A stretch of DNA of 64,000 nt from Arenicola marina (GCA_964019135.1 OZ025258.1:6963961-7027960), one strand, 5' to 3'; shown: positions 37,551-50,276, counted from the first letter of the stretch. Notes: generated by a model from the letters alone, not told the origin. Numbers and translations are program-made.

Positions 37551-40500
37551 GCAAAAATCATCTTCTCGGTTGGTAACTTGGAACATGGAACCAGGGTTTG
37601 GCAGTTGATCGCTACAGTTTGAAAGCCCTGAGACACCAGACACCACAAAGTGTAAGTTCCCCCGCCGGTGATACCAGGGTGTGTGGGATATCCGGCGTGG
37701 TCTGTTTACTGACTTGGGTTCAAAGAGGCTCTCCTCTCTCAAAGACTCATTGCGCAACAGGTGATGAGTACAGAAATAAACAACTATATCGTAGGTGCGG
37801 TGAATGAGCGAAGACATCCCAGTAAGCGAGAAAAAAAAACATCAGTGGAAAGCAATGCGTAGAGGCAAAAAATGTACATCTCCAGCTGGTGGGTAGTGCA
37901 GCTGTCTGCCACTATTTTCCGTCTATGTACGTCATTGCAAGCTGTAATGTTGTTGGTGCAACTGATTTATGCAATGTTATATTCCAACAGCCGTGGACTG
38001 CGGAGAAGGCTTATCAAGCGCCTTCAAGAACAGACTACCACGCGTTGTGAAAATTCGTTTTCAGAAGTACATTTTTAGCAACTCTTCACGCGCTTCGCGA
38101 CCTTTCCTCTTTCATCTCGTAGGTAGCCATAACTTAGCTTAAGAGTCGCTCACTTGTTGCACACGAATAGCTCTGCAGCAGTCGATTTTTGCATCACAGA
38201 GCGACTTAACGATCCGATCTCGCAAGAAGAACGCTCGGGAGACAGAGGGTGTTCGTCAATATCCTGGTACTAAGGCCCGCACGCTACAATTACTACGCTA
38301 TAGGGCTATAAAGTCTCGTTCGCTTAGACTTCCGGTTTACTCATTTTGGGGACAAACAAACGAAGCACGTGTTCGGAACGAGTTTAGAATCTCTGCGCAC
38401 ACTGGTATCCTGACTATCTGTGACGTAGGCGTGACGTGTATGTTACGCAAAGAGAGAGACTGGGAACCAGACTACCTGCGCAAAAGCCAGGCGCCGAGGG
38501 ATGGGTCCATTGCGGAAGGCCTAGCGATATGATTAAGAATATTTAAGAAATATAGCTTCACAAGACGGATAGGCCACATATTTTTTATTCGTTTGCGCCA
38601 TCACAATGACGAATATTTGTTACGACGGGACAATACGACTGAGAAATTAACGTTTTTTTGCATTTCTGAGGCAAAAACGAGGCATTATGACGTCACACGG
38701 ATTCTCACCGGTGACAACGTTGGCGCTACGCTTCAAACAGAAAACTTACAAAAAAGAAGATACTTGGTCTTTTTGTGATCCAAAAGTGATACGAAAACAT
38801 TCAACTGGTCTTATTGTATCTTTACCATGTTGTTTAATGACGCATCCGTGTGCTGTTACTCCATGTACTGCACATTTTGACAGCGGAATGGTTAAGTCGA
38901 CCATTTGCTCTCGCCATTTTTGTTACCGCGGAGGCACGCGAATGTCTGTGACGTCACTCGCTGTTTGAGGAACTTGCGAAAGCTCGGGTGCAGGTCTAAA
39001 TTTAGAACGTTATTTTTAGCTTTCGAGTGTTTTGAAGACGGATTTTTCCTCGTATATTCCCAAAGTTCTGCGCTTCATCGCCTCGAAATATTTTAACGTA
39101 TATCTCCCATAGCCATGTTTAGTGAAATGGTACTCATAGTCTTTAGAATAAACCTGGAAAGAAATTGACTTACAGCTGCCTATACTTCAACATGGAGCAC
39201 GTGTGTTTGTTTGTCCCCAAAACTGAAGTCTCGCGGCCCGATCGCGAGAACTGTATAGCCCTATAAATGCCCCCCCTCCCCCCCCCCCCGAACCCGCCTA
39301 CCCCCTGATATCGCCAGAGGAATGATCGGGAGGCAGCGCTTGTTTCGTTAATATCTTGGTGCCAAGACAACACGCTACAACTGCTACATCTGTGCTTAAT
39401 TTTTTTGCAAACTTAAAGCAGCCTAATGACATGCGTCATCTTAGATATTTCACATTTTAGAATCAAGACTAAAAGTATCTCAAAAGTATGATGCATATAT
39501 GTGTTATATCTCGTTGAGTCTGTGAAACAACAGTTTCAGTATGAATGTGTGCGGACTAGTTTATCGTGCGCGGACGGCCTCACACAGAATACCGAACAGC
39601 GAACAGGCACGCAGGGCTATAAAGTCGGCCACCAACTTCTGCTCCGGTGAATATGGAGAAGAGATTGGTAATATAAAAATTACAGAACATGTTGCTTTAA
39701 GGAATCGTCCTAATTTGCGATAAAAGTACATGTGTGATGGCCTTCTGATTTATGTTGTGAACACATTACTGCAATTCAGTCAATCTTAAAAATATACAAA
39801 AATCGTCTTTCTTTATATATACCATATACTACCTTCCTTTCTGCATATATATTTTTTAATACAGACCACGTTGATGAAAAAGCTTTCTTGGTATATTGTA
39901 TTGACGTTGCAATATTCTTCATGGGTTGACATGCATACTGGTGAATTACTACCGCAATATATAACCAATATATAAGCGCAGCAGCCAAGGGACGTGATGT
40001 AACCACATCAACCCATAACACCCTTATGGCAATTGCGAAGAAGATCTACTTACAAAGTAGTGTTACAGCAAAACAAAAAAATGTAAATAAGGACGGCTTA
40101 AATAAAAGTGAAGCTGTGAGTCGGAATGCAGAAAGAACTACTGCCGGTTTTTGCCACCTCTTGCATTACGCTAAGTGTTTCCACTCAAGGAGGAATTAGT
40201 CAGATGCCGCTCCCCCCTCGTTCAACATCACAGATTGCGATTCAGCAGCGGTTCCATAGCCAGGTTTTCATACTGCTTGAAGCTAGGCAATTAAATTCAC
40301 TTCGAAGGCACAAACAAAAATGTTCATTAACTACATGTTTACATGTCTGTGAGCGACCTTCCCATGACGCATTGGTCGCCTAATGATGTGTTTAACAGAA
40401 AATACCATCTAATCCAAACACCAGGCGCGGATCTAGAGGGAAGCTCGGAAGAGATGTGTCCCCGGTTTTGTGAATCTTGTTTTGGTACAAAACATGGCAC

Positions 40501-42487
40501 TTCGCGGGAGAAATTAGCTTAGTTTAAAAAACATCGGGTACCAATGACAGTGTAAAGGTCATCAATCGGAATCGTGCCTGTATCACTCTGAGCGCTGAAA
40601 TAAAAGAAGCTTTTGCAACGTTAATACTTATTCATGGGAGGTAGTCGATTATCGGTCACAATGTACGATCAGTTTTCAGTCCTAAATATGAACCAATCGG
40701 GGACAATCTTTTCCCGTCAGAGTCAGAACAAGGTGGACGTTTTTATTTTCCGGTTTCATATGAATCTGTGACAATCAGTGTTTTTCTTTTTCCCACCCGC
40801 CATCCATGTAATCGCGATTTCATATTCGCTATTTATCAATGAGCTCTGCTTGTCGATGTGTATCTTGTTTGTCGCCGTTGGCTTGCCAATATGTTCGGCG
40901 TGGCCTTTTGAACCCCACCTTTGATGGGATAAATTTTTTAATCGTCAAAAAACATTTATTGAAGTTTCCTACCATACATTCTTGTAATTCTTTCCCCCAT
41001 CAAACTAGCTTCGGTCCTGTGGTATTCCCACACGACACACCCACATAACAGACATGTTAGTGGTGGCCACAACTAACATCATCGCCTTGGCAACGATGCT
41101 TCGTCTTTGTCGCCACGCAACCGGTATTGCCTCGTCTGGCTGGTTAAGCGTCATATCTCATGCTTTGTTCGCTTCGTACATTGTGGCAGCATCCAAATTC
41201 CTTGTCTGTTTTACCAACAGAAATCTAATCTGGGTTTGCCCTGGAATATTCCTTCTCCCTATATTGGGTATTGGATAACCTCACAATTTGGCGTCCAGCA
41301 CGAATCACGGAGCGGGCCATCGATTTTACTTCGTCTCGTGTTAGCAAAGCCTAATTATCTAGGGAAGTGTATCACTTCTTACCCATGTCCAATTTTTACT
41401 TGCTAAATGGCAAAAGGGGGTGAGACATCGGCACATTAGTCTTGTCTGCCCTACTTCTGGGCGCTCAAAGAGATTGGACTGTGTGTTGTGGTGTTCTCGT
41501 TCCTTGGCAACGCCTCCTCTGTGCCTTTTTTACGTCACTTCATCCAGGCGAGTTTTTTTATTTGACTTGTTTTCCGCCAAGAGGCACACAGGAGACCAGG
41601 TTACTATCCGGGGCTTGACCGATATATAAGCATTTGCCGCAAATATGTACTTTTGTAATCGTATTCGCAACTCTTTCAGGTGAATTAAATAAAACGATTG
41701 TTGTTTTCAGTTCCTTTCACGAGGGCTAAGTAGGACATGGGGACAAGGGATAGATTGAAAGGAATAACGAATCTTGCAAAGCTGATATTTAGACCACCAG
41801 ACACGTCAGAATAACTAGTGCTCTTCCATTTTCCATGCTAAGCTGGTACAGAGCTGACAGTTTCATTGTTAATAACAATATGCGAAATGCCTTATAAAAG
41901 CTTAATACATATTTTATCCGTCGTACACATGGTATGCAAAAAAAGAGAACAGTGGAACCGCCCGCCAACTCATCAAACTATTTCTATAATTTATAAATAA
42001 TTTGGGTCCATTCTACTTATAGATATTCCAGCAGTGATAGCGCGGACCCCTGAATGGCTGCACGATGGCGGGCCTGACGAGGCCGCCTCGATACAGACGA
42101 GCGCGCTAACCACCAGAAGATAGACCCAACACAAAACTTCATCGGCTAGCGTCAGTGATGAATGGCACTAGGTCCACCTAGATGCAAGGCCCCAGGTACA
42201 GGCCGCTGCGGCGCTAGTACCTGGAAGAAGACCTGAATGCCATTATGATGTGTAGGTCACTAGGCGGATGTTGTATGTGTATTCTTCAGCTTCTAGGGGT
42301 CTACAGATACTTTTTCTGGAGAGCGAATTTTGTATAATTAGTGGTATATATAATGCCAGCTGTTTGAGTTATATACATTTATAACGTGTTGCATGCAAAT
42401 ATATGTAAACATGGAAATATTAATTGACATATTTACGCTATATTTGATCGTATCTGTTACGTTACATGTCGTATAAAGGATAATCGA
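37551..42487. repeat. Complex segment, copy 4 (4.9 kb, longest and most diverged)
   Basis: Homologous to copies 1-3 end to end but about 1.1 kb longer. The extra sequence is a full TIR element (38,303-39,261), about 285 bp at 40,621-40,905, about 25 bp near 39,680 and a short stretch near 40,535. The right edge is not followed by minisatellite: it runs into unique sequence starting AATTACTGTATTACGTC. All four copies share the left junction, GGCATTACTCACTGC. Confidence 0.95.
38303..39261. mobile_element. TIR DNA transposon (about 960 bp, non-autonomous or decayed), both ends present
   Basis: Terminal inverted repeats begin GGGCTATA at both ends and extend about 75 bp with gaps, including an exact 18-base match, TTTTGGGGACAAACAAAC, followed by a related CACGTG-containing stretch. 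The element is flanked by TATA on each side (38,299-38,302 and 39,262-39,265), a 4-bp target duplication, or TA if the true end is two bases further out. The interior has open frames up to 93 codons (38,687-38,968) without a recognisable transposase. The superfamily cannot be set from the ends alone. Confidence 0.75.
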
Positions 42488-42941
42488 TAATTACTGTATT
42501 ACGTCATGTATCTATATCTCCGTCTTTTTCTGTCTGTGTTTATTTTCATTATCATACAGTCTATGAATCTAAAAATTGTAGGCCTTACTAACAGTTTATT
42601 TCATGGACCGAATGTGTAAATGTGAGAATGTACAGACTTAAAGTGACGCCGAATAAATACGTCATCATGTCAGCATCCCGTTATGACATGGGTGTACATT
42701 GCTGGCATGCCATTATCTGTTACCAGGGACAAAACATGAACATGTCGCGCCCTTCAAGCACCGAGGCGCGGACGAACAAAATAAAAGGAGATCTTGTTTT
42801 TCCACGAAAAGGCGTAAATGAGGTTCCTCACAAGAGGCATTTTTTCCGATAAATGTAAGGCAGCAGCTGCGCCATATATCTCCGCTATATAGAAGTCCAG
42901 CGGCAGTGATCCGGACCAGAATCTGAACCGTGGGCGGCGGG
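42488..42941. other. Single-copy DNA right of the compound array
   Basis: No gene or RNA recognised; short open frames only. The first bases (AATTACTGTATTACGTC) resemble the minisatellite core. Confidence 0.45.
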
Positions 42942-43537
42942 TGACGTGCTGATGACGTGTGGATGACATGCGGATGACGTGTGGATGACGTGTGGATAAC
43001 GTGCGGGTGACGTGCGGATGACGTGCGGATGACGTGTGGATAACGTGTGGATGACGTACGCATGACGTACGGATGACGTACGGATGACGTGCGGATGACG
43101 TGTGGATGACGTGCGGATGACGTGTGGATGTCGTGTGGATAACGTGCGGATGACGTGCGGGTGACGTGTGGATGACGTGCGGATGACGTGCGGATGACGT
43201 GCGGATGACGTGCGGATGACGTGCGGCTGACGTACGGATGACGTCCGGATGTCGTGTGTATGACGTGCGGATGACGTGCGGGTGACGTGCTGATGACGTG
43301 TGGATGACGTGCTGATGACGTGTGGATGACGTACGCATGACGTACGGATGACGTACGGATGACGTGCGGATGACGTGTGGATGACGTGCGGATGACGTGT
43401 GGATGTCGTGTGGATAACGTGCGGATGACGTGCGGGTGACGTGTGGATAACGTGCGGATGACGTGCGGATGACGTGCGGATGACGTACGGATGACGTCCG
43501 GATGTCGTGTGTATGACGTGCGGATGACGTGCAGATG
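42942..43537. repeat. 11-bp minisatellite rich in TGACGT, about 54 units
   Basis: The unit is GATGACGTGCG with common variants (GTGTGGATGACG, TACGGATGACG, GATAACGTG, GATGTCGTG). A larger duplication is visible: the block starting GTACGCATGA at 43,056 recurs at 43,331, a lag of 275 bp or 25 units. Eleven is not a multiple of three, so all three minus-strand frames stay open as one 11-residue repeat; this is not evidence of coding. Confidence 0.95.
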
Positions 43538-44465
43538 ATCTGGAAGTCATTTTTTTCATTTTATTTCATTAGCTCATGATACCCGGACCTCGATATCATC
43601 ATGTCCCCATGTCACGTATTTCAGAAAAAACAAGGATATGTCATGCAATCCATTTATCCTTGTGTATCCTAAAAACTTTGATATATATAGGACAGTAAGT
43701 GAGTCACACGTTATCTGTAGCCAATCCCAACCTGGTGCCATCGCGTCAACAGCGCATAGGAGACTGTCGCATGGATTCAAGCATATCATAAATGAAGCTT
43801 CGAAGATGAGCTGCAAGTTTACTCGATATCTAATATTTATACTTAATGCTACATGTATTTTGAATCAATACTTATTTATTTAGCAGTGAATGAATACCTG
43901 GCTATGCTAGTTAAATGAGTCCCGAAGCCGGCATGCACCCACAGAGTTGTTTGCTAGAGGTATATGCACCATCCTGCTACGTTCACCTACACGTCCCATT
44001 GCATGCGATGTCGTTGTGCCTGTTAAACATGGGAACGAATAACTCGGCTGTCAAGCTGCACGTTTAGAGATGCACTGACGCTGTCGGAATGCCACTGATA
44101 TGTGAAAACAGTGATGCAGTAGTCGCCTTTTATCTCTCGGTGAAATCTGGTCTGGCGATGGGTGCACTACGAACTTGAGTGAAAACTTACAGTTTATGTG
44201 CGACAAAAACCTTGAGTGACATATCAGACTCGCCCCGCCCAGAGCAAACATATTTATGAAGCGGCACCTGCTCGCTCCACGACGCTCTGGACTTGATCAG
44301 TATGGCACGCGAACGTTGTATAAACCTTATTTACAGATAAATATCAGTAAAGCATTTGCATATATCAACAACAAAATCGTTTAAAACTAAATGTGAAACA
44401 GTTATATTTATCTATAACATATACACATGCATGCAGATATCCGTACATCACGCTATTTAAAAATA
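43538..44465. other. Single-copy DNA, nothing recognised
   Basis: No repeat, RNA or exon that I can support. Confidence 0.4.
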
Positions 44466-44587
44466 CATGTAAATAAACTTACAGATACCTGTAAATAAAC
44501 TTACAGATAACTGTAAATAAACTTACAGATATGTACACACCATTTACAAATCAACTGCAAAGATGTCAGATTGTAGATATCTACAAT
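44466..44587. repeat. Short 23-bp repeat with dyad, then an 18-bp perfect palindrome
   Basis: About three copies of CTGTAAATAAACTTACAG with spacers AT(A/C)A(C) lie at 44,468-44,531; each is itself an inverted repeat (CTGTAA/TTACAG). The perfect palindrome ATTGTAGATATCTACAAT follows at 44,570-44,587. Confidence 0.85.
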
Positions 44588-45675
44588 TCATTTAAAGATA
44601 CCTATAAATGGTTTGCAGATATCGGCATATAGGAGATTTCAGCGGCGTTTGCGTGCCATATACCAGCCCATTTCTATGCATGCCGCTTACCACATGTCGT
44701 AAATAAGGCGTCTGTCAAGTTAAGTTTGTTTTGCATTAACTGCCTAACTCATTCACTCCACACCAGCTGGTTGCAACCAACAAGATAAGGGTCGCTGGCA
44801 GAGATGAACCTTCGCGTCTATCTCATACTCTTCCCCAGGCTGTTTTTGAGGCTTTTGGTTCACGGATGATTGGAACGGGGTCGCTCGCTGCCCCTCGCTC
44901 CGACAGTCCGCTGAGCCATCCCTCATCCCGGGTGCGTGGCGGTGACAGCAACAGCTAAATACCGAATAAAACTAACGGCACACACCACACACCAAACACT
45001 AATGTATGGCCACGCCGTGCGAGCGCTGTGTTTGACATGACGAAATTGCACACCAAGTAAAACGGTAATATTGGCTCGGGTTAAACGCATTAGACGACAG
45101 ATCATACGAATAACCCAAGTCAAAATGGCGGAACGCCTGACCATGTCCGTTGGTATCTGACAGTTGCGGGCGTATATTAACGTGGCAGGAATGGCGATAT
45201 TTCTATGAGACGTCGTGTTACCTCCCGGTCGCTGCCGTTTTATGCGTTGCATCCCCAGACAATGTGACTCTAGTTATAGTTATGCTTGGTAGATCGTTTG
45301 TCTCAAAAAAGCCTACAGTTTTGTGCTGGAGAAAACATCGGCTTCATCGTAAATAAGCAGAACTAACTCTTCGCAGCGTTCCGATGTCAGACGGAATTCG
45401 AGAGGACAAAAACAGATATATTAAGGTTTTCTATGTGAGTCGAGCTTGACATGAAGATATTGTCCATGATTGTATGCAAAATGATTGGCAAAATGATTGA
45501 CACTATGAACCTGTAAACACTCTTTAATCAGTTATGGTGTGAAGATTTTGAAGCAGAAGCTTTTCCTATCACTTGTCCTACTGTTAATTGACCATGGTTT
45601 TAGTTTCCAAGGGAACCATATTCGCCTTCTCTTATGGGTCCCATATGTGCATCTTTGTCATGTGTCACCATTCGC
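44588..45675. other. Single-copy DNA, nothing recognised
   Basis: The longest open frame (44,923-45,252, minus, 109 codons) has no recognisable domain. Confidence 0.4.
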
Positions 45676-46827
45676 GAAAGATCTTATGTATTGTTGACAA
45701 GCATGTTTATCACTATCCAGATCCTTTGTACTGTTGACAAGCATGCCTTATCACTATCCAGATCCTATGTACTGTTGACAAGCATGCCTTATCACTATGC
45801 AGATCCTATATGTACTGTTGACAGGCAGGCCTTATCACTATCCAGATCCTATGTACTGTTGACAAGCATGCCTTATCACTATCCAGAAGCTATGTACTGT
45901 TGACAAGCATACCTTATCACTGGCCTGATCTTATGTACCATTGACAAGCATACCTTATCACTGGCCTGATCCTATGTACCCTTGACAAGCATGCCTTATC
46001 ACTGGCCTGATACTATGTACGCATGACAAGCATACCTTATCAGTGGCCTGATCCTATGTACCCTTGACAAGCATACCTAATCACTGGCCTGATCCTATGT
46101 ACCCTTGACAAGCATACCTAATCACTGGCCTGATCCTATGTACCCTTGACAATCATGCCTTATCACTGGCCTGATCCTATGTACCATTGACAAGCATGCC
46201 TTATCACTATCTAGATCCTATGTACCCTTGACAAGCATACCTTATCACTGGCCTGATACTATGTACCCATGACAAGCATGCCTTATCACTGGCCTGATCC
46301 TATGTACCCTTGACAAGCATGCCTTATCACTGGCCTGATACTATGTACCATTGACAAGCATACCTTATCACTGGCCTGATCCTCTGAACCCTTGACAATC
46401 ATGCCTTATCACTGGCCTGATCCTATGTACCATTGACAAGCATGCCTTATCACTATCTAGATCCTATGTACCCTTGACAAGCATACCTTATCACTGGCCC
46501 GATCCTATGTACCCATGACAAGCATGCCTTATCACTGGCCTGATCCTATGTACCCTTGACAAGCATACCTTATCACTGGCCTGATACTATGTACCATTGA
46601 CAAGCATACCTTATCACTGGCCTGATCCTCTGAACCCTTGACAAGCATGCCTTATCACTGGCCTGATCCTATGTACCCGTGACAAGCATGCCTTATCACT
46701 GGCCTGATACTATGTACCATTGACAAGCATACCTTATCACTGGCCTGATCCTCTGAACCCTTGACAAGCATGCCTTATCACTGGGCTGATAATATGTACC
46801 CGTGACAAGCATACCTTATCACTGGCC
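45676..46827. repeat. 41-bp minisatellite with a GATA-type site per unit, about 28 copies
   Basis: Units contain TTGACAAGCATGCCTTATCA followed by CTGGCCTGATCCTATGTACC. Two subfamilies are arranged by position: CTATCCAG in the first units and CTGGCCTG in the rest, with CTATCTAG units reappearing near 46,205 and 46,450. CTTATCA is the complement of TGATAAG, a GATA-factor consensus. Confidence 0.93.
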
Positions 46828-48163
46828 ACTCGTAAGCCTATATTCCATTCCGCCTGAAGTACAAATGCATATATTGCTCCTCTACTGCAAAATTTCAGGT
46901 TTCCCATTTTACAAAGACTTGTCCCGTTACCACGAGGAGTTATGCATATGGCATCGGTTTGAGTGCAGATGGGTTATCTCAGCACAAATGCATCGTCTAA
47001 CAGTTCTCTCGCACGAGACACAATCTTAAACGCATTTTATCGCACAAACATTGGTTCAATTCACCGTGGGAGGTGATACACTTTTTTTCGAAAATGGCCA
47101 GTCACACAGTACGGCATGGGTTTATGCCGAACTTGAGGTGACACTGGGCAGCGGCCAAGGGAGTGGGAGAATACTCCCAGTCGCCCCTTGTCAGCGTGTG
47201 ACCCACCGTCCACCTCAGACTAGTCCCATCATGGTGTTACCATGGAGGATATAACACGTGGACATGCGCCCCATGCTATGGCACATTGTTTCATTATGGG
47301 ATGCAATGGAAGTTGACATGAAGGAATATGCTATGGTTTCATGGCATGGGCGTGTCCAGGGGGCGAGGCACATGGGGCACGTGCTCCCTTTCAGACCCTA
47401 AAGTATATCGGTGCCCCACCCCCCACCCCCCGGCCGTCAAACAAAATAATGCACCTTTGGTCGCAATTTTTTTTAGCCCCCGCCCCCCCCCCCCACCGGC
47501 CCCGGTCGCAAGATTTCATCAGTGCGCGTCCCCCCCCCGTCGCAAGACTTCAGTGTGCCCCCCCCCCCGGTCGTCAGTTTTTCTTTTATTGTGCCCCCCA
47601 CCCTTTCAAGGATTTTTGCGCACGCCCCTTGCTCACCTACAATGGTATTGACGTTTTGAAATATATACGAAGCTTGACTTGGTACCTACATTGTAAGGCA
47701 TACTGTGCACAAGAACCATAGTTGATTGCGGTAACTACGAGTTGGGCAGAGTTGGGCAGTTGATATGGGGACTCGTCAGTTGAAGGTTTGACCTTGGCGG
47801 TAGGTCTGAGGGAGGCATGACGTGACCGCCCACTATGGAGCCTGGTAACAGCCGCTAGAGCAGCGGACCGTCGCTCCTACGGTTACACGTGCGAGACCTG
47901 GAGAATGATGGTTCCGATGTTCGGAGTGGCTTGAAACATGCCGTGCTCTCCACGGTAGTCAGTTTTTTAAGACAAATATATCATAATCTCTGATACAGCG
48001 GTTAATCAGAAATGCATTTGCATGTTCGCAATTTATTGTAATAGCCTCTTTAGTTAGGTGGTTAGCAGGTTAGACATATTTACAATGCGCATGTTGGCGT
48101 TCCAGACAGACCGTCCGAGACCGGCACTGATTGGAAATATAGACTTTTGAGACGAAATGAAAT
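46828..48163. other. Single-copy DNA with C-rich degenerate repeats
   Basis: 47,400-47,625 has several C-rich, loosely repeated stretches (poly-C followed by GGTCG and then T-rich DNA), a pattern often left by old transposon tails, but no ends could be fixed. No exon or RNA is supported. A weak tRNA-like stretch (GCTAGAGCAGCGGACCGTCG, near 47,850) is too degraded to call. Confidence 0.4.
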
Positions 48164-48212
48164 GAGATGTTGGGCGCTTTAGGCGGCGTTAGTCCACAAT
48201 GCCCAACATCTC
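48164..48212. repeat. Perfect 12-bp inverted repeat, 25-base loop
   Basis: GAGATGTTGGGC (48,164-48,175) and its exact complement GCCCAACATCTC (48,201-48,212). It could be a hairpin or the ends of a very small foldback element; no target duplication was seen. Confidence 0.8.
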
Positions 48213-49463
48213 GCGGGACAATGACCATAGGGTGTGAGGAAACCTACCCCAGATATAGGCGCCAGGCTTCATACACACGACCCGTCGGTCTGCAGCTCAG
48301 CCAACTGGGTTTGGATGCTTCCCATTTGTGAGTCAGATGGTCGTGCGCGAGAAAAGATCTGTTTAAGTCGTCGAAAAATAGTTTAAAGAAAAAAAGTAAC
48401 AAACCCTTGCACCTTGTAACATCGCCGTATGCCCAGTTCCTTTCTTCATATAGATCCGTAATTTAGGACTAGTTTTACTGCGCCCGACGATTTTACGTCC
48501 TGTACCCATATAACTGATAGATGCAAGTGGGGGTATTGGATCCCTTTCTTGTGAAACCGGTTCAATACGGCCACAGTTTACGGCCACAGTTTACGGCCAC
48601 AGTTTACCCCGATACAGTTGCCCTTCAATGTATATTATCTATCTTGCTTTCATTATGATGTACATTAAGAGACATGCATTCAGTTGGTACTTGTTCACTT
48701 CTGTTTATTACATTGGCGCATTGTACACACACCGACACATGCTATACCTGAATACACCAAGCCATCACACAGTTTCTCATGTCACTTCTCATGTAACGCG
48801 CAGCAAGTTACTTACAGCAAGTTACAAGCAAACCGCAACAGAAGCATCTTTTCACGCTAAATATCTCCTGCATATTACACCGTACGTACAGAACCAATAA
48901 CACAAATTGACCAATTGTACACTAATATAGTTAATATAGTTATGCCCAAAAGATATATATATATATATATTCATATATTTTATATATATATATATATCAA
49001 ACATTGTATTTACATAAGCAATATTACAAAGTGGACAGTTCTTATAGCTTACGCCCATATTTTCATGTACAAAATATACGCTTCCCAAGAAACCGCATGT
49101 ACATAATCATAGTAGTATTACAATATTACAAGTATGGACATTATACAATAAAATAGTAGTGTTCAACGTGTACTGTGTATATGAACAGTTGTACAGTGGT
49201 TGTCTGCGGTTGTCCACAGAAATAGAGATATAGGTGCAGTGACAAGTGTGGCAGTTATAGATAATCCAATGGACATGGTACCGTCTACAGTGATATTTGG
49301 CTCAAATGAAGCTTCATCTCGGCGCCTTTAGCTTACCGTAGACGTTACTGTATAGCAGGATTGGCGACTGAAAGCATACTTAAATGCTTCGATTTAATTG
49401 TATATATAACGACACTTTCAGCATATGACACTATTATTGTGCTAGAACGCATGCTTAAAAATA
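48213..49463. other. Single-copy DNA with short 13-bp and TA repeats
   Basis: Three copies of TACGGCCACAGTT lie at about 48,566-48,607, and a (TA)n run, partly interrupted, at 48,952-48,999. No gene or RNA recognised. Confidence 0.5.
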
Positions 49464-49611
49464 CAGTAGAACCTGTATAAGCAGAATGTGCTGGAGGCAG
49501 AAGGCTATATAAAGAGCTTTATCCAAGTTGTTCCAGTGCTGGATAAGGACAGATGGACACATGGAAACTGTTCCGATAGTGACTGAGTTTCGGTTTACGC
49601 AGGGTTCATGT
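49464..49611. mobile_element. Possible pogo/Tigger-like MITE, about 150 bp
   Basis: It starts TA|CAGTAGAACCTGTATAAGC, which closely resembles the CAGTAGAACCTC-type ends of pogo/Tigger elements. The far end (TTTACGCAGGGTTCATGTT) is a degenerate inverted match to the left end. No coding capacity. Confidence 0.35.
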
Positions 49612-50276
49612 TTGGGGAGGTTGTTTACTGTGTATACGTAAGGAGGGTGTGTGTATGATATAGACGCGTTGTAAAGCGTCGTGATGTGCAGGCCGCAGGA
49701 GGTCGGCCGCCGGAGTTCCCCAGAACGGCCGGTGTGTGTTTGTGGCCTGGTCTAAAGGTTATATTATGGTGAACATGGGCTGTTGCTAAAGGAGCTGGTA
49801 AAGGCAGATGTTGGCGAAGAGGGTGATAGTGGGGCCAGAAAGTGGCAGGTGGTGGGGGAGCAGGACCCTCGATACGGGAAAGATGGGGGTAATAATAAAA
49901 GATGAAAAGTAATAATGATGGTGAAGCAGGGAGGAGGTTGGCCGATGATGGAACAGGAAGAACCTTGAAAATTGAATATGTATACAATAACTGGTACATA
50001 CTGGTATATATGTATACCTGTAATCTTCTTCCCTATTATATTTTGATTGAAGATACCGTAATAAATTCACCAGGGAATTACGGTTCTTCATACGCAACTG
50101 AACTGGTATGAATGGCAATACATTATTTAAAGAACCTTAATTATGACATATGATGACTGTCGAACATCATCGCTTTATGCCGCTCCACAACGCTCGTTGT
50201 AGTAGTAGTTAAAGTGCTGCAGACTTAGGTATATACATATAGATAAATACATATATATAACTGTCACCAGACATGA
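49612..50276 (-). other. Region downstream of the esterase-like gene, probably 3' UTR in part
   Basis: This follows the TGA stop of the esterase-like gene on the minus strand. I could not place a convincing AATAAA signal. Open frames here are unrecognised. Confidence 0.4.

Noticed and set aside
42713-43559. Minus-strand frames encoding an 11-residue Arg/His/Ser/Thr repeat
   Set aside because: An 11-bp period gives the same peptide repeat in all three frames, so openness carries no information about coding.
47400-47625. Transposon end suggested by CAGGGGGCGAGGCAC and C-rich repeats
   Set aside because: No matching second end or target duplication could be found.
47820-47925. tRNA-like stretch
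   Set aside because: Only a short D-arm-like piece is visible and no B-box is present.
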